DNA of 64,000 nt, from assembly GCF_000966195.1 (NCBI RefSeq), contig NZ_LAHL01000010.1:1-64000 (forward strand), written 5' to 3'. The notes under the pieces are model-generated. The model worked only from the letters and a program-made list of their open reading frames with translations. It did no database searches and was not told the origin of the DNA. This DNA comes from Domibacillus robiginosus. Lineage in GTDB: Bacteria; Bacillota; Bacilli; Bacillales; Domibacillaceae. Below are positions 41,393 to 50,505 of the stretch, piece by piece. Numbering within the stretch: the stretch's first letter is position 1; each line of letters starts with the position of its first letter. A program made the position numbers and the translations under genes.

Positions 41393-44068
41393 TTACTGGT
41401 TAGCCGGTACCTTGATGCTGCCTGTTAAGCGAATGTCTGTCGACGAGCTTCCTACATAAACCGGCACGCTGCCTGAAGGCATTACCCAGTCATGTTTTTC
41501 TTCGTCATAGTAAGAAAGTGCTTTTGAATCAAGCTGAATAGTGACTCTTTGCTGCTTGCCTGGCTTCAGTTCAATCTTTTGGAAGCCAGCAAGCTGTTTC
41601 GGTGCTGTTTCTACGTCCGTCGGCAATTTGCCTGTGTACACCTGCACCACTTCCGAACCGGCTTTGTCGCCTGTGTTGCGTACGTTTAGAGATACTTCAA
41701 ACGTTGTTTCTTTGTTCTTGCCTGAAGACCGTACTTTTGTTTTTAGATTTTTGAAGCCAAACTCTGTGTACGATAAGCCATGTCCGAATGAGAAAGCCGG
41801 CTTAATACCATACTCTTCAAATCCCCGGTATCCAACAAAAATACCTTCTGAATACTTTGATACATCGTCTACACCAGGGTATTGTTCGTCGGATGAAACA
41901 GGCGTTTTGTCTTCATCTACTGGGAATGTGACCGGTAATTTACCCGATGGGTTCACATCGCCAAATAAAACATCCGCGATGGCATTTCCTTGTTCTTGTC
42001 CCGGGTACCAGGCTTGAACGATAGAGTCGACTTCGTCTTTCCAGTCTCCCATTTCAACAGCCATGCCGCTTTCGTTGACAACGACAACATGTTTATTGAC
42101 TTTCGCTACTTCTTTAATCAGCTGCTCCTGGTTATTTGGCAGTTCCATATCAGAACGGTCAATGTTTCCTTCACTGTCATACGTTTTAGTCACAATGACA
42201 GCTGCATCTGATTTTTTCGCCAGTTCAACGGCTTTTTTGATATTTTCATCTACTACGTCATCAGCCGCTTCCCAGCCAAAGCGTAATTTCGCACCATTGT
42301 CACGGCCAGGATTGTACGGATAATCTGTTTTATATTCAATTTTCAGGTCATACTTTTGATTGGCATCCAATGTGACCGTTTTTTCTACCGTGTCAAATGT
42401 TTCGCCCGTATTGTCGATGATCAGCTTTCCGTCCAGATAAACTTTACTTGAGCCGTAGCTTGAAGTAGAAAGCTTGTATTCACCTGATTTTGGTACTTGG
42501 ATAACTCCTGTGTATCGCGCTGACATCATGCTGTTTAAGCTTGTTGGAAGCTTATCGAGTTTTGTTGACTGCGCATTAAAACCTTCATAATTATAAAATC
42601 CTAGGTGCAGATTGGCCTGCTTGGCTGTATGCTCATAAACAGGATTGCCTTCCATTTTGGCATTAGACCAGTACTCTGCTTTTAAGCCGTTTTCTTCTGA
42701 ATCTGCAGATGGTGCCAGGAATGAAGATGGTACGGCATCCGGCCCAGGCAGCAAGTCTCCTGCACTAATTGGATCCGTTCCAGCTGCATATTCTACTTTT
42801 ACACCCTTGCCTGCCCGGTTCTTGATTCCTTCCAATGGACTGACTGTATACGTTGGATTGACAAGCGAGCTTCCGCCGCCAGCCGCAGAGGCATTATCGA
42901 CATCTGGACCGATGACTGCAATGGAATCTAGTTTATCTGTATCCAGCGGTAATGCCCTGTCGTCGTTTTGAAGCAGAACCATAGACTCTGCCGCAATTTG
43001 ACGGGCAATGGCACCATGCGCTTTGGCATCAATCTTATTGTTTTGTGCCGGATTATCAAATAATCCTTTATCAAACATTTGATATAGGATGCGATATGTA
43101 CTTTGATCAATCGTTTCTTCACTTAATTCTCCGTTACGGACGGCCTGTACGAGTTTGTCGCCCCATAAACCGCCAGGATCTCCTGGTGTTTCTAAATCCA
43201 TTCCCGCTTTAATCGAGTTTGACGTACTTACGTTGGCTCTGTAATCACTCATCACAAACCCTTCAAAGCCTAATTTATCTCTTAATAGATTCGTCAGGAT
43301 CTCTTCATTATCACATGCATAAACACCATTGACTTTATTAAAGGAACACATCACACTACCCATCTCGGCATCTTGAATCACACTGGCAAACGGTTTCGCG
43401 TAAATTTCATTGATCGCACGCTCACTTGCCTGTGAATCGCTGACAAAGCGGTTTAATTCCTGATTGTTTAGCAGATAATGCTTGGCTGTTACTAATACAT
43501 TATTGCTTTGAACGGCTTTCACATACTCTGTTGCCATTTGAGACTGCAGGTATGGATCTTCTCCTAATGATTCAAAGTTTCTCGATCCAAACGCATTTCT
43601 GGCAATGTCCAAGCCTGGGCCAAGGAGTACATTATGGGTTGTATTAAATGCTTCATCCCCAAGCAAATCTCCGTACTTTTCAGCTGTTTCTGTATTCCAT
43701 GTTGCAGCAAGCCCGATCGCAGCCGGCATTGCTGTTGATTTTTTATCCTGTACATCCGGGTTGGCAATTCGAACACCGACGGGACCATCTGCCATCGTCA
43801 GGGCAGGAATCCCGTATTTCTCGACTCCGTCATTGTAAAACCCGTAGTAGTTGTTTAAATTACCCGTGATAAAGTCAACTTTATCCTCGAGAGTCATTTT
43901 GTCCACTAACAGGTTTGCTCTTTCTTCAGCGGAAAGAGCTTTGTCCATCCATGGAAGCGTGTCTGCTTCTGCAGGTGAAGCGAGTGGTACAGCTGCTGTA
44001 CTCAGTGCCATCGTCAAAGCGAGACCGAGCATAGCGGGCTTTTGTTTTTTTCTTAAAAAGCCGATCAT
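41393..44068 (-). CDS. secreted GH3 beta-glucosidase with PA14 domain
   Basis: An 891-residue family 3 glycoside hydrolase. The signal peptide (residues 1-35) ends ...PLASPAEA-DT. The (beta/alpha)8 domain has TMADGPVGVR and the nucleophile Asp275 in GFVMSDYRA. A PA14 domain is inserted in the second domain (about 485-620: GLKAEYWSNAKMEGNPVYEH and the following strands), and a fibronectin III-like domain ends the protein. PA14 insertions occur in beta-glucosidases that act on larger glucans. The ATG at 44068 is chosen by its GAGGGAG site and the signal peptide; the frame back to 44275 is rejected. Confidence 0.9.
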   Translation of the reverse strand: MIGFLRKKQKPAMLGLALTMALSTAAVPLASPAEADTLPWMDKALSAEERANLLVDKMTLEDKVDFITGNLNNYYGFYNDGVEKYGIPALTMADGPVGVRIANPDVQDKKSTAMPAAIGLAATWNTETAEKYGDLLGDEAFNTTHNVLLGPGLDIARNAFGSRNFESLGEDPYLQSQMATEYVKAVQSNNVLVTAKHYLLNNQELNRFVSDSQASERAINEIYAKPFASVIQDAEMGSVMCSFNKVNGVYACDNEEILTNLLRDKLGFEGFVMSDYRANVSTSNSIKAGMDLETPGDPGGLWGDKLVQAVRNGELSEETIDQSTYRILYQMFDKGLFDNPAQNNKIDAKAHGAIARQIAAESMVLLQNDDRALPLDTDKLDSIAVIGPDVDNASAAGGGSSLVNPTYTVSPLEGIKNRAGKGVKVEYAAGTDPISAGDLLPGPDAVPSSFLAPSADSEENGLKAEYWSNAKMEGNPVYEHTAKQANLHLGFYNYEGFNAQSTKLDKLPTSLNSMMSARYTGVIQVPKSGEYKLSTSSYGSSKVYLDGKLIIDNTGETFDTVEKTVTLDANQKYDLKIEYKTDYPYNPGRDNGAKLRFGWEAADDVVDENIKKAVELAKKSDAAVIVTKTYDSEGNIDRSDMELPNNQEQLIKEVAKVNKHVVVVNESGMAVEMGDWKDEVDSIVQAWYPGQEQGNAIADVLFGDVNPSGKLPVTFPVDEDKTPVSSDEQYPGVDDVSKYSEGIFVGYRGFEEYGIKPAFSFGHGLSYTEFGFKNLKTKVRSSGKNKETTFEVSLNVRNTGDKAGSEVVQVYTGKLPTDVETAPKQLAGFQKIELKPGKQQRVTIQLDSKALSYYDEEKHDWVMPSGSVPVYVGSSSTDIRLTGSIKVPANQ

Positions 44069-44521
44069 TTCTTCAACTCCCTCTTTTATTTCAAACAAAG
44101 CGGCTTTGTAACATTTCTGTATGTCTTTGCGCTTCGTCCGTTGAACACTAACATCATAACGAATATGGAAGAGAAGACCATAGAGAAAATGTTTTAATTT
44201 CGAGATAATTAAAAAGAAGCGTTTGGGGCTAAAAAAAGGGGATTTTTTGAAAAAGACAGCCGCTATTTTCACCAAAAAGAAAGTAAAGAAAAAGTGAGGC
44301 GCTTACATAAAAAACATCTTTTTGCCTATCGCTATTTTTCTTTTGTTTATATTTGGATGAGGCCGCCTGAATTTTTTGATATACAAAAGAAATATAATTG
44401 TAAAATTAACTTTCAAACCATTGAGATAACGTTAATTTTTGCTGTACCATTGACTATATGAATGCAGGACTGAATATTTAGCCGTACAAAAAAGCAATGG
44501 CCCCAAAAAGGCAACTGCTTT
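44069..44521. other. GH3 upstream region
   Basis: About 450 bp with no gene. A perfect palindrome, ACAAAGC-G-GCTTTGT (44095-44109), lies 27 bp before the GH3 start and could be an operator or an mRNA hairpin. TGAGGCGCTTACA (about 44297) looks like a cre site but is one base short, so it is not called. Confidence 0.4.
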
Positions 44522-45721
44522 TTATTTTGATAGAGTTATTTTATCAAATGTAACATTTTGCTCCTCCCGCCTCATCCAGACAATACTTAGTGCCAGAAGG
44601 GTAATCAAGGAGCAAGCAGTAAACATAACCGAGTATGAACCAAACTGCACAACAAATCCCATCACAAAGCTGCCGAGAGAAAAGCCTAAATCATAAGAAG
44701 CTAAAAACACACCGAGTAAAATGTGCCTGGTTTCCTGCGGCACTGCAAAGGAAAGATACGTCGTGAGCGCCGGATACATTAAGGCTGTTGCCAGACCGTT
44801 AAATACAGCGGAAATGTAAACAAAAGAGCCTAACAGCGGCAGCAGGGCGAGCAGGGTAGTACCGATTATTGAGCTTATTAAAACGAGGGCTATAAAAGCC
44901 GGATGCCATTTTCCGTCAGATGGAATATGTTTACGAAGAAAAAAACGGCTAGCGACGACCACTACTGCCTGTATAAATAAAAATAACGCCGGACTTCCTG
45001 ACTCTTCTGTCAGCATAAACAGCGGCAGGAAAGTCGTAATAGCACCAAATGTACAGGCCCCTATAAGCATGATAACAGAAGACAGCACCAGCCCACGATG
45101 GGTGCGTGCTTCTTTTACCGCTGCAAACATGTCACGAAATGTAAATGAAGCATTTTCCTGACATCCTTTTGGCAGTGGAGAACGAATCAAAAGCAGCGGT
45201 GGGATAACCGCAAGTAAAATCATGAGGGTGAAAAGATAACTTCTGTCAAAGCCAGTCCAAAGAAGCAGTGCTAAGGCCGGTCCATAGAGTCCCGGCAAAA
45301 CCGTAGACAATGAATACATGGCCATTCCCTGTCCACGGTCTTCATCACTTACTGCTTCTGTAATACCAATTTGCATAGACATAGAGAAAAAAGCAGTTAC
45401 GACACCCTGTAACGCACGTACGATAACCAAACTGTCCGCCCCCAGCCATACATACAGTAAAAGCGCAGCCGCATGTCCGACCAGCAGCCATTTCATGATG
45501 GTAAATACACTGTGCCTGGCGACCATCTGACCTGCCCATGGGCGCAGCACCATACAAACAAACATGTACATTCCCATCATCAGCCCGATCTCAGCTTCCT
45601 TGTAGCCGCCTTCTGCAGCCTGCAGTGGGAACACAACGGTTAAAATAGAGTTGGCTGTAAAAAAAAGAACAGCTAAAGCATAAAGCTGTATCATACTTGC
45701 AGATAAAGGCCGGCGGTTCAT
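44522..45721 (-). CDS. MFS exporter with Fur box, possible metallophore/siderophore efflux
   Basis: A 399-residue, 12-helix major facilitator. The A-like motif GQMVARHSVFTIMKWLL (about 64-80) and RALQGVVTAFFSM (about 103-115) are visible. It resembles the drug/siderophore exporters of the CntE type. A near-consensus Fur box at 45884-45898 lies upstream, so it should be induced by iron shortage; this suggests export of an iron-binding compound. No siderophore synthesis gene is in the window. A drug-efflux role is the alternative. Confidence 0.8.
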   Translation of the reverse strand: MNRRPLSASMIQLYALAVLFFTANSILTVVFPLQAAEGGYKEAEIGLMMGMYMFVCMVLRPWAGQMVARHSVFTIMKWLLVGHAAALLLYVWLGADSLVIVRALQGVVTAFFSMSMQIGITEAVSDEDRGQGMAMYSLSTVLPGLYGPALALLLWTGFDRSYLFTLMILLAVIPPLLLIRSPLPKGCQENASFTFRDMFAAVKEARTHRGLVLSSVIMLIGACTFGAITTFLPLFMLTEESGSPALFLFIQAVVVVASRFFLRKHIPSDGKWHPAFIALVLISSIIGTTLLALLPLLGSFVYISAVFNGLATALMYPALTTYLSFAVPQETRHILLGVFLASYDLGFSLGSFVMGFVVQFGSYSVMFTACSLITLLALSIVWMRREEQNVTFDKITLSK

Positions 45722-45883
45722 GATACAAGCTTTCCTCTATACATTGCTGCTTCCTCCCAAAACAGCTTATCAGCATGTATATTATGGGGAATTTTGTATG
45801 TACGCAATAGAAAAACAAACAACATTGCCAGTAAACGAGGCCATTTTTTCACAATTTTCCATCCCTCTCATATTTCTTACAAA

Positions 45884-45898
45884 TGATTATCATTATCA
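45884..45898 (-). promoter_or_regulatory. Fur box upstream of the MFS exporter
   Basis: TGATAATGATAATCA on the minus strand matches the 7-1-7 Fur box TGATAATNATTATCA at 14 of 15 positions. It lies about 165 bp before the exporter start. The 45722-46018 interval holds no other clear feature. Confidence 0.8.
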
Positions 45899-46018
45899 AT
45901 AAAATGGTAAAGCAAACAGCCTGTTATGTAAAGATTTTAATTTTAAACAAAAGAGTAATTGAATAAATATACCAAGAGCAACCAAAAAAAGTCTTCTGTA
46001 TTAGCGAAAGCCCTTTTG

Positions 46019-46592
46019 TTACGAAAAAGATGGCTGATCATTGCTTAATTGAGAGAAAACAAAAAGATCAATATAAGCCCCTTTCTCAAACTCATGCTCG
46101 CGCAATAAGCCTTTCTGCTGAAATTCCATTATTTCTAACAATCGAATACAGGCATGATTTCTCTTATCTACTTTTGCTTCAATTTTATTGACTTGTATGA
46201 TTGAAAAGCCAACCAAAGTCAATAATCGGCTTTAAAGCTTCTGCCATTATTCCTTGCCTCCAAAAAGCCAGCGCAAGATCGTATCCGATTTCTATTGGAT
46301 TATGTATTTTCTCATAATTTAAAAAGCCATATGTTCCAATCACTTTTTTAGCATAATGATCCTCAATCATCCATCGAAGGCCGGGCTGGTCTGCAAAAAT
46401 AGTTTGATACCAGCTCATTTCTTCTTCTACATCTTTTAAAGAAGCGAATGGCTGGAGCGGTAAAAACCGGACAACTGTTTGGTCTGCATAAAGGGCAAAA
46501 AGATCTTTGATATCTTCTTTCATTGCCTGACACAGTGTCAACTGGCTTGAATGAAGCTCGGGAAAATGTGTAAACGTAAAATTTTGGCTCAT
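46019..46592 (-). pseudogene. RimJ/RimL-type N-acetyltransferase with frameshift
   Basis: A GNAT gene in two frames. The first part starts MSQNFTFTHFPELHSSQL at 46592 (AAAGGAG 7 nt upstream) and covers motif A (GYDLALAFWRQGIMAEALKP). It then runs out of frame at PIIDFGW. The second part continues GFSIIQVNKIEAKVDKRNHA with the usual RimJ ending (MEFQQKGLLREHEFEKGAY). The break is a tandem TTGG-TTGG on the minus strand (46209-46216); removing one TTGG restores the frame. It is a recent mutation, or possibly a sequencing error. Confidence 0.8.
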
Positions 46593-47021
46593 GTTTCTGC
46601 TCCTTTCCATTTTCTATACTTGTAACAGCCACTTGACTGTATCACGTAAGTCGACAGCAACATGACCAATATACATTTTTTCCTATATTGTCTGACTAGC
46701 TGTTTCAACCACAAACTCTTTATCAACCGCGTTTGTGATATTCTGAATGTGCGCCGATGCCCCTTAACCAGCAATTCTATTTCTATTCCATCCTCCCCTC
46801 TTCTTTTAACATACATGCCAAAAACGATGCTCAATCCAAATGAAACCATCTTATGCGGCCGCCGTTTATCAACAAATTTTTACACGTAAATATCTTTAAG
46901 AGAAATGTTGATTCATCATACTAAAAAAGAATCTCGTTTTATTTCTTTCTGGAGGTGCTGATACTGAAGCCCGGGTATTTTTGTGATAAATTATGAAGTG
47001 TGATATAAAGGAGACGGTTAT
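46593..47021. other. intergenic region before the MATE gene
   Basis: An 86-codon open frame on the minus strand (46589-46849) has no ribosome binding site and no recognisable motif, and is not called. Otherwise only the AT-rich MATE promoter region is seen. Confidence 0.35.
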
Positions 47022-48359
47022 GTGAAGCAAATAGATTTTACAAGTGGAAATATATTTAAACAACTATTTTTCTTTTCAACACCCATTATGGCAGCGAATC
47101 TGCTGCAGGTATCGTATCAGTTTGTCGACTCTCTGTGGGTCGGAAACCTGCTCGGGGCAATTGCACTCGGAGCGGTTAGTATTGCCAGTACAGTGATCCT
47201 GACAGTATTATCTTTTATTCTTGGCATTAACAACGCAGCTCTTACAATTTTATCCCAGCAGCGCGAAAATCAAAGTAAGAATGGATTAAAAAGTTTTCTT
47301 AATGCTTTCGTTGTTCTTTTAACAGGCTTGTCTATTTTAATGGGCGCAGCAGGGTACTTGTATGCTGAACCAATGTTAAGATTACTAAATACACCAGCAG
47401 AGATGATTCCAGATGCTGCTACATATCTACAGATTAACTTTATCGGCATTCTCTTTTTGCTTGGCTACAATTTTATCAGTACCGTTTTACGGTCACTGGG
47501 AGACAGTAAAACCCCCCTGCTCTTTGTTCTTGCTGCCGTTCTTTTAAATATTGTACTTGATCCTATTTTGATATCTACCTTTGACCTTGGTATAAGGGGT
47601 GCTGCCCTGGCTACGGTTATCTCACAGGGACTGGCTTTTGTGCTTGGTGTTTTGTATACACTTCGCCAGAAAGTCGTTCCGTTTTCGATTCCAGCTTTGC
47701 CGAAAAAGGAAGAAGTGCTGCTTATTTTAAAATTAGGTATTCCAGCCGGATTGCAGATGACCGTTATTTATGCGGGTATAACAGCGATCATGACCGTGGT
47801 CAACTCTTTTGGAGGGGATGCCGCTGCAGGTTTCGGGGCGGCACAGCGTTTAGACAGCTTGATTACACTTCCTGCTATGGCACTTGGCACAGCCGTTAAC
47901 AGCATGGCTGGACAGAATATAGCTGGCAGCCATTGGAATCGAGTTCGGCAAATTGCTTTTTATGGCGCTTTATATAATTTCATCATGATGCTGCTAATTG
48001 CTGTACTCGTTTTTGTGCTGGCCCGATCTGCCATTACCTTATTTATTGAGGAGGAAGAAGCCGTCCAGTTTGGTACATCCTATTTAAAGATCGTGGCTTT
48101 TTTCTATCCCTTTATTGGATTAAATTTTATTTTAAACGGAGTGGTCCGGGCATCCGGCGCAATGTATCAAGTATTGATCCTAAACATTCTCTCTTTCTGG
48201 GTATTACGCTATCCACTTACCTACCTTTGCTCAGCTTTTTGGGGAGAAAACGGTATTGCGCTGGGAATGGGGATAAGCTTTGTGATTAGCAGTTTATTTT
48301 CTTTTGGATACTACTGGTTTGGCAAGTGGCAGCAGATCGATCTGTTTGCTTCTCGCTGA
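47022..48359 (+). CDS. MATE-family multidrug efflux pump (YpnP-like)
   Basis: A 445-residue, 12-helix transporter of the MATE family, the same length as B. subtilis YpnP. It begins VKQIDFTSGNIFKQLFFFST; the N-lobe motif YQFVDSLWVGNLLGAIALGA (about 29-48) and the C-lobe segment GFGAAQRLDSLITLPAMALG are typical. Such pumps export cationic drugs using Na+ or H+. The start is GTG with AAAGGAG 8 nt upstream. A terminator follows at once. Confidence 0.88.
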   Translation: MKQIDFTSGNIFKQLFFFSTPIMAANLLQVSYQFVDSLWVGNLLGAIALGAVSIASTVILTVLSFILGINNAALTILSQQRENQSKNGLKSFLNAFVVLLTGLSILMGAAGYLYAEPMLRLLNTPAEMIPDAATYLQINFIGILFLLGYNFISTVLRSLGDSKTPLLFVLAAVLLNIVLDPILISTFDLGIRGAALATVISQGLAFVLGVLYTLRQKVVPFSIPALPKKEEVLLILKLGIPAGLQMTVIYAGITAIMTVVNSFGGDAAAGFGAAQRLDSLITLPAMALGTAVNSMAGQNIAGSHWNRVRQIAFYGALYNFIMMLLIAVLVFVLARSAITLFIEEEEAVQFGTSYLKIVAFFYPFIGLNFILNGVVRASGAMYQVLILNILSFWVLRYPLTYLCSAFWGENGIALGMGISFVISSLFSFGYYWFGKWQQIDLFASR

Positions 48360-48364
48360 CAAAA

Positions 48365-48424
48365 ACAAAAGTGACCTGCACGCCCTTGCTGATCAAACAG
48401 CACAGGCGAAGCAGGTCATTTTTG
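48365..48424. terminator. bidirectional terminator between MATE and the 48430 gene
   Basis: TGACCTGC (48372-48379) and GCAGGTCA (48411-48418) form the stem, with T runs on both outer sides. Confidence 0.8.
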
Positions 48425-48429
48425 CTGTT

Positions 48430-49011
48430 TTACTGCATAATATTTGAGGCGGTTCCAGGCCGTCTGGCCACTTTCTTTTTCGGGTTTTTTTCTTTTTCCT
48501 CTTTTGGAACTGCTTCCTCTTCGATTTCAAGTTGAGCCGTTTCTTCGTTTTCTTTTTTCTTATCTTTATTGCCGTTTTTTTCTTTTACAGACGATGCTTC
48601 CGCTTTAGCAGTCTCGGATTGGCTTTTCTTTGCACTTACGTCATTAACAAATTTCAGCTCGACAATATCCTTGTTTCCGATTGGCTCTGCTTTCTTTTTC
48701 GTCATTGTTTCTTTTTCTGCAGTGATCAGCGGGAGAATCTCCGCCTGCTGAAGCATATGCTTGCTGCTGTCTTCCTGCCCTGCCTGAGCCTGCATTCTTT
48801 CCGCTTGATTGCGACTTAACATTGTATTTAACGTATTGATAATAGTCGGATCAAAAATATCGGCGGTTCCGAAATGGGCAGCCAGCTGAATAATCAAGTA
48901 TTTAATTGATTCGTTCGGATTCTTTTGCCCTGCTGCCCAGTCTCCGACAATATCGGGGCAGGCAGAGCTCGCAGTCTTCACGTAAATTGTCGGCTTTTTG
49001 TCTTCCTGCAT
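48430..49011 (-). CDS. Lys/Glu-rich partner of the ParM-like protein
   Basis: A 193-residue protein. The N-terminal 90 residues look folded and helical (WAAGQKNPNESIKYLIIQLA, then AHFGTADIFDPTIINTLN). The remainder is a low-complexity Lys/Glu/Ala tail (KEKNGNKDKKKENEETAQ) that ends VARRPGTASNIMQ. It starts 33 bp after the ParM-like gene in the same operon. In actin-type segregation systems the second gene encodes a DNA-binding adaptor (ParR, AlfB), so this is a candidate adaptor; no ribbon-helix-helix is obvious. The ATG at 49011 has GGAGG 8 nt upstream. Confidence 0.65.
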   Translation of the reverse strand: MQEDKKPTIYVKTASSACPDIVGDWAAGQKNPNESIKYLIIQLAAHFGTADIFDPTIINTLNTMLSRNQAERMQAQAGQEDSSKHMLQQAEILPLITAEKETMTKKKAEPIGNKDIVELKFVNDVSAKKSQSETAKAEASSVKEKNGNKDKKKENEETAQLEIEEEAVPKEEKEKNPKKKVARRPGTASNIMQ

Positions 49012-49044
49012 ATGGGTTTCCTCCACTCCTTCTTCCTTCCATCT

Positions 49045-50250
49045 TTATGAGACAGGGGTCGTCAATTCGTCCATATAAATGTCATTAAATGTATTTAAAC
49101 CGTTTACGTTCATGTCTACTGCATACTGAGGCGGAATCCATAGCAGCTTAAACCGTTCTTTTTTGGCAATCGCCATTAACTTGCTGTACAAATGATCTTT
49201 TAATAGAATGGAGCCGCCGCCATAAACAACCGCGATATGGATTTCTTTTGAACGCATATTATTTACGAAGCTCTGCACATCCTCCGCAATATCGAATGAT
49301 AAGTTTTCCAGTGGTTCTCCGTTTAAATCCGTCAAAATATCTTCCTTAAAGGCATGGGACTTTGACTTAATAATTTCAGAGATATCCTGCCGTGTATAAG
49401 ATTTTTTCTCTTTCCAAATACTAACAACCGACTCAAGCGCTACACCCAGACCATATTCCAAACCTTCACTATGTTTTAATTCATATCCATTTGTGATAAT
49501 CAATTCTGTTGTGCCGTCTCCAATGTCAATATGCATTAAATTTTTATCTTGAAAATACTGACCATCTAAATCCGCTTTCATGTTGTACTGCTTAATAAAT
49601 TCTTCAAACATATCTCCGGAGCGGTAGTTTCCTTCTCCGTCTTCAATAATTTCAAATAATGGAGGCGTTCCTTCAGCTGATACGCCAACATATCCAAAGG
49701 TTACTTTTACGACTACTCTTAAATCACTTTTTATGTTCACAGTAACCATATGGGTTCCTTTTTGAAAACGTTCTTTAAAGATTTTTGCATTTACTTCGTT
49801 ATAAACAGAAGCCGGCAGACATGTAGACATATTTACCGTTACCTCTAGCACATCATTGTTTTCAATTTTTTTTCTTTCAGAAAAATGCTCTTGTACTGTT
49901 TTTACAGCTACAATTCCGAGTGTATTGATAATGGGAAGATCCTGCTCATGCTTTTTCCCTTTTTCTAAATTCATGTTTTTTACTTTGCTTGCTGCCACTC
50001 CTGCCATTGCCGCGTGTCCGACGAGCACTCTCGTATTATCTGCAAGCTTAATGGCTGGACTTGAAATGGTAATATCAATGTTATTGTGCAGCTCGTTTAT
50101 CGCTTCTACCAAAGTTGTTTTCTTTTCAGACCGCGGTTTTGAGATACGTGCAAAAACATTTGGGTGCTTTACAGGAATCCCATTAATGACCAACTTGTGC
50201 TCACTATTTCCGTTGTCGTTCGAAACAATCAAATCATACGTGTTCTCCAT
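49045..50250 (-). CDS. ParM/StbA-family actin-like protein
   Basis: A 401-residue actin-like ATPase of the ParM/StbA/Alp type. The phosphate-1 region is SNDNGNSEHKLVING (about 9-23), the phosphate-2 motif is MHIDIGDGTTELIIT (about 238-252), and the adenosine motif is AVVYGGGSILL (about 339-349). Such proteins form filaments that move plasmids or other DNA. A strong AAAGGAG site precedes the ATG. It is found here among ordinary chromosomal genes with a following partner gene; no replication gene is close. A role in plasmid segregation, an integrated element or a chromosomal filament system are all open. Confidence 0.85.
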   Translation of the reverse strand: MENTYDLIVSNDNGNSEHKLVINGIPVKHPNVFARISKPRSEKKTTLVEAINELHNNIDITISSPAIKLADNTRVLVGHAAMAGVAASKVKNMNLEKGKKHEQDLPIINTLGIVAVKTVQEHFSERKKIENNDVLEVTVNMSTCLPASVYNEVNAKIFKERFQKGTHMVTVNIKSDLRVVVKVTFGYVGVSAEGTPPLFEIIEDGEGNYRSGDMFEEFIKQYNMKADLDGQYFQDKNLMHIDIGDGTTELIITNGYELKHSEGLEYGLGVALESVVSIWKEKKSYTRQDISEIIKSKSHAFKEDILTDLNGEPLENLSFDIAEDVQSFVNNMRSKEIHIAVVYGGGSILLKDHLYSKLMAIAKKERFKLLWIPPQYAVDMNVNGLNTFNDIYMDELTTPVS

Positions 50251-50449
50251 ATTAATCTCTCCTTTTAAGTAAGTAGGCCAATAGAGACGAGCAGCGTGTT
50301 TCTTTTTAAAAAATAAGAGAATAATATAGGTTATTACACAATACTAGTAATTATTCTTGTAAATTACCTCTCTATGAAAAAAAATTTTCGAAAGCTGCTA
50401 ATGTGCATGTCTAATGAATGTTTTTACTTCAATCGGTTAATTTGCACAC

Positions 50450-50500
50450 AAAAATAGAGCTGCCCCAAAAATCGACTTTCATCGATTTTTGGGACAGCTC
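50450..50500 (-). terminator. terminator of the MetE-like gene
   Basis: Nearly perfect arms of 19 nt (50457-50475, 50482-50500), with core CCAAAAATCGA/TCGATTTTTGG, followed by T on the minus strand. Confidence 0.92.
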
Positions 50501-50505
50501 CTTTT

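Noticed and set aside
44069-44275. N-terminal extension of the GH3 protein
   Set aside because: The ATG at 44068 has a good ribosome binding site and is followed by a signal peptide; the extension would bury the signal peptide.
44290-44305. Possible cre site TGAGGCGCTTACA before the GH3 gene
   Set aside because: One base shorter than the cre consensus and lacking the fixed AA before CG, so CcpA binding is not supported.
46589-46849. 86-codon minus-strand frame upstream of the broken GNAT gene
   Set aside because: No ribosome binding site and no recognisable motif. It overlaps the GNAT start region.
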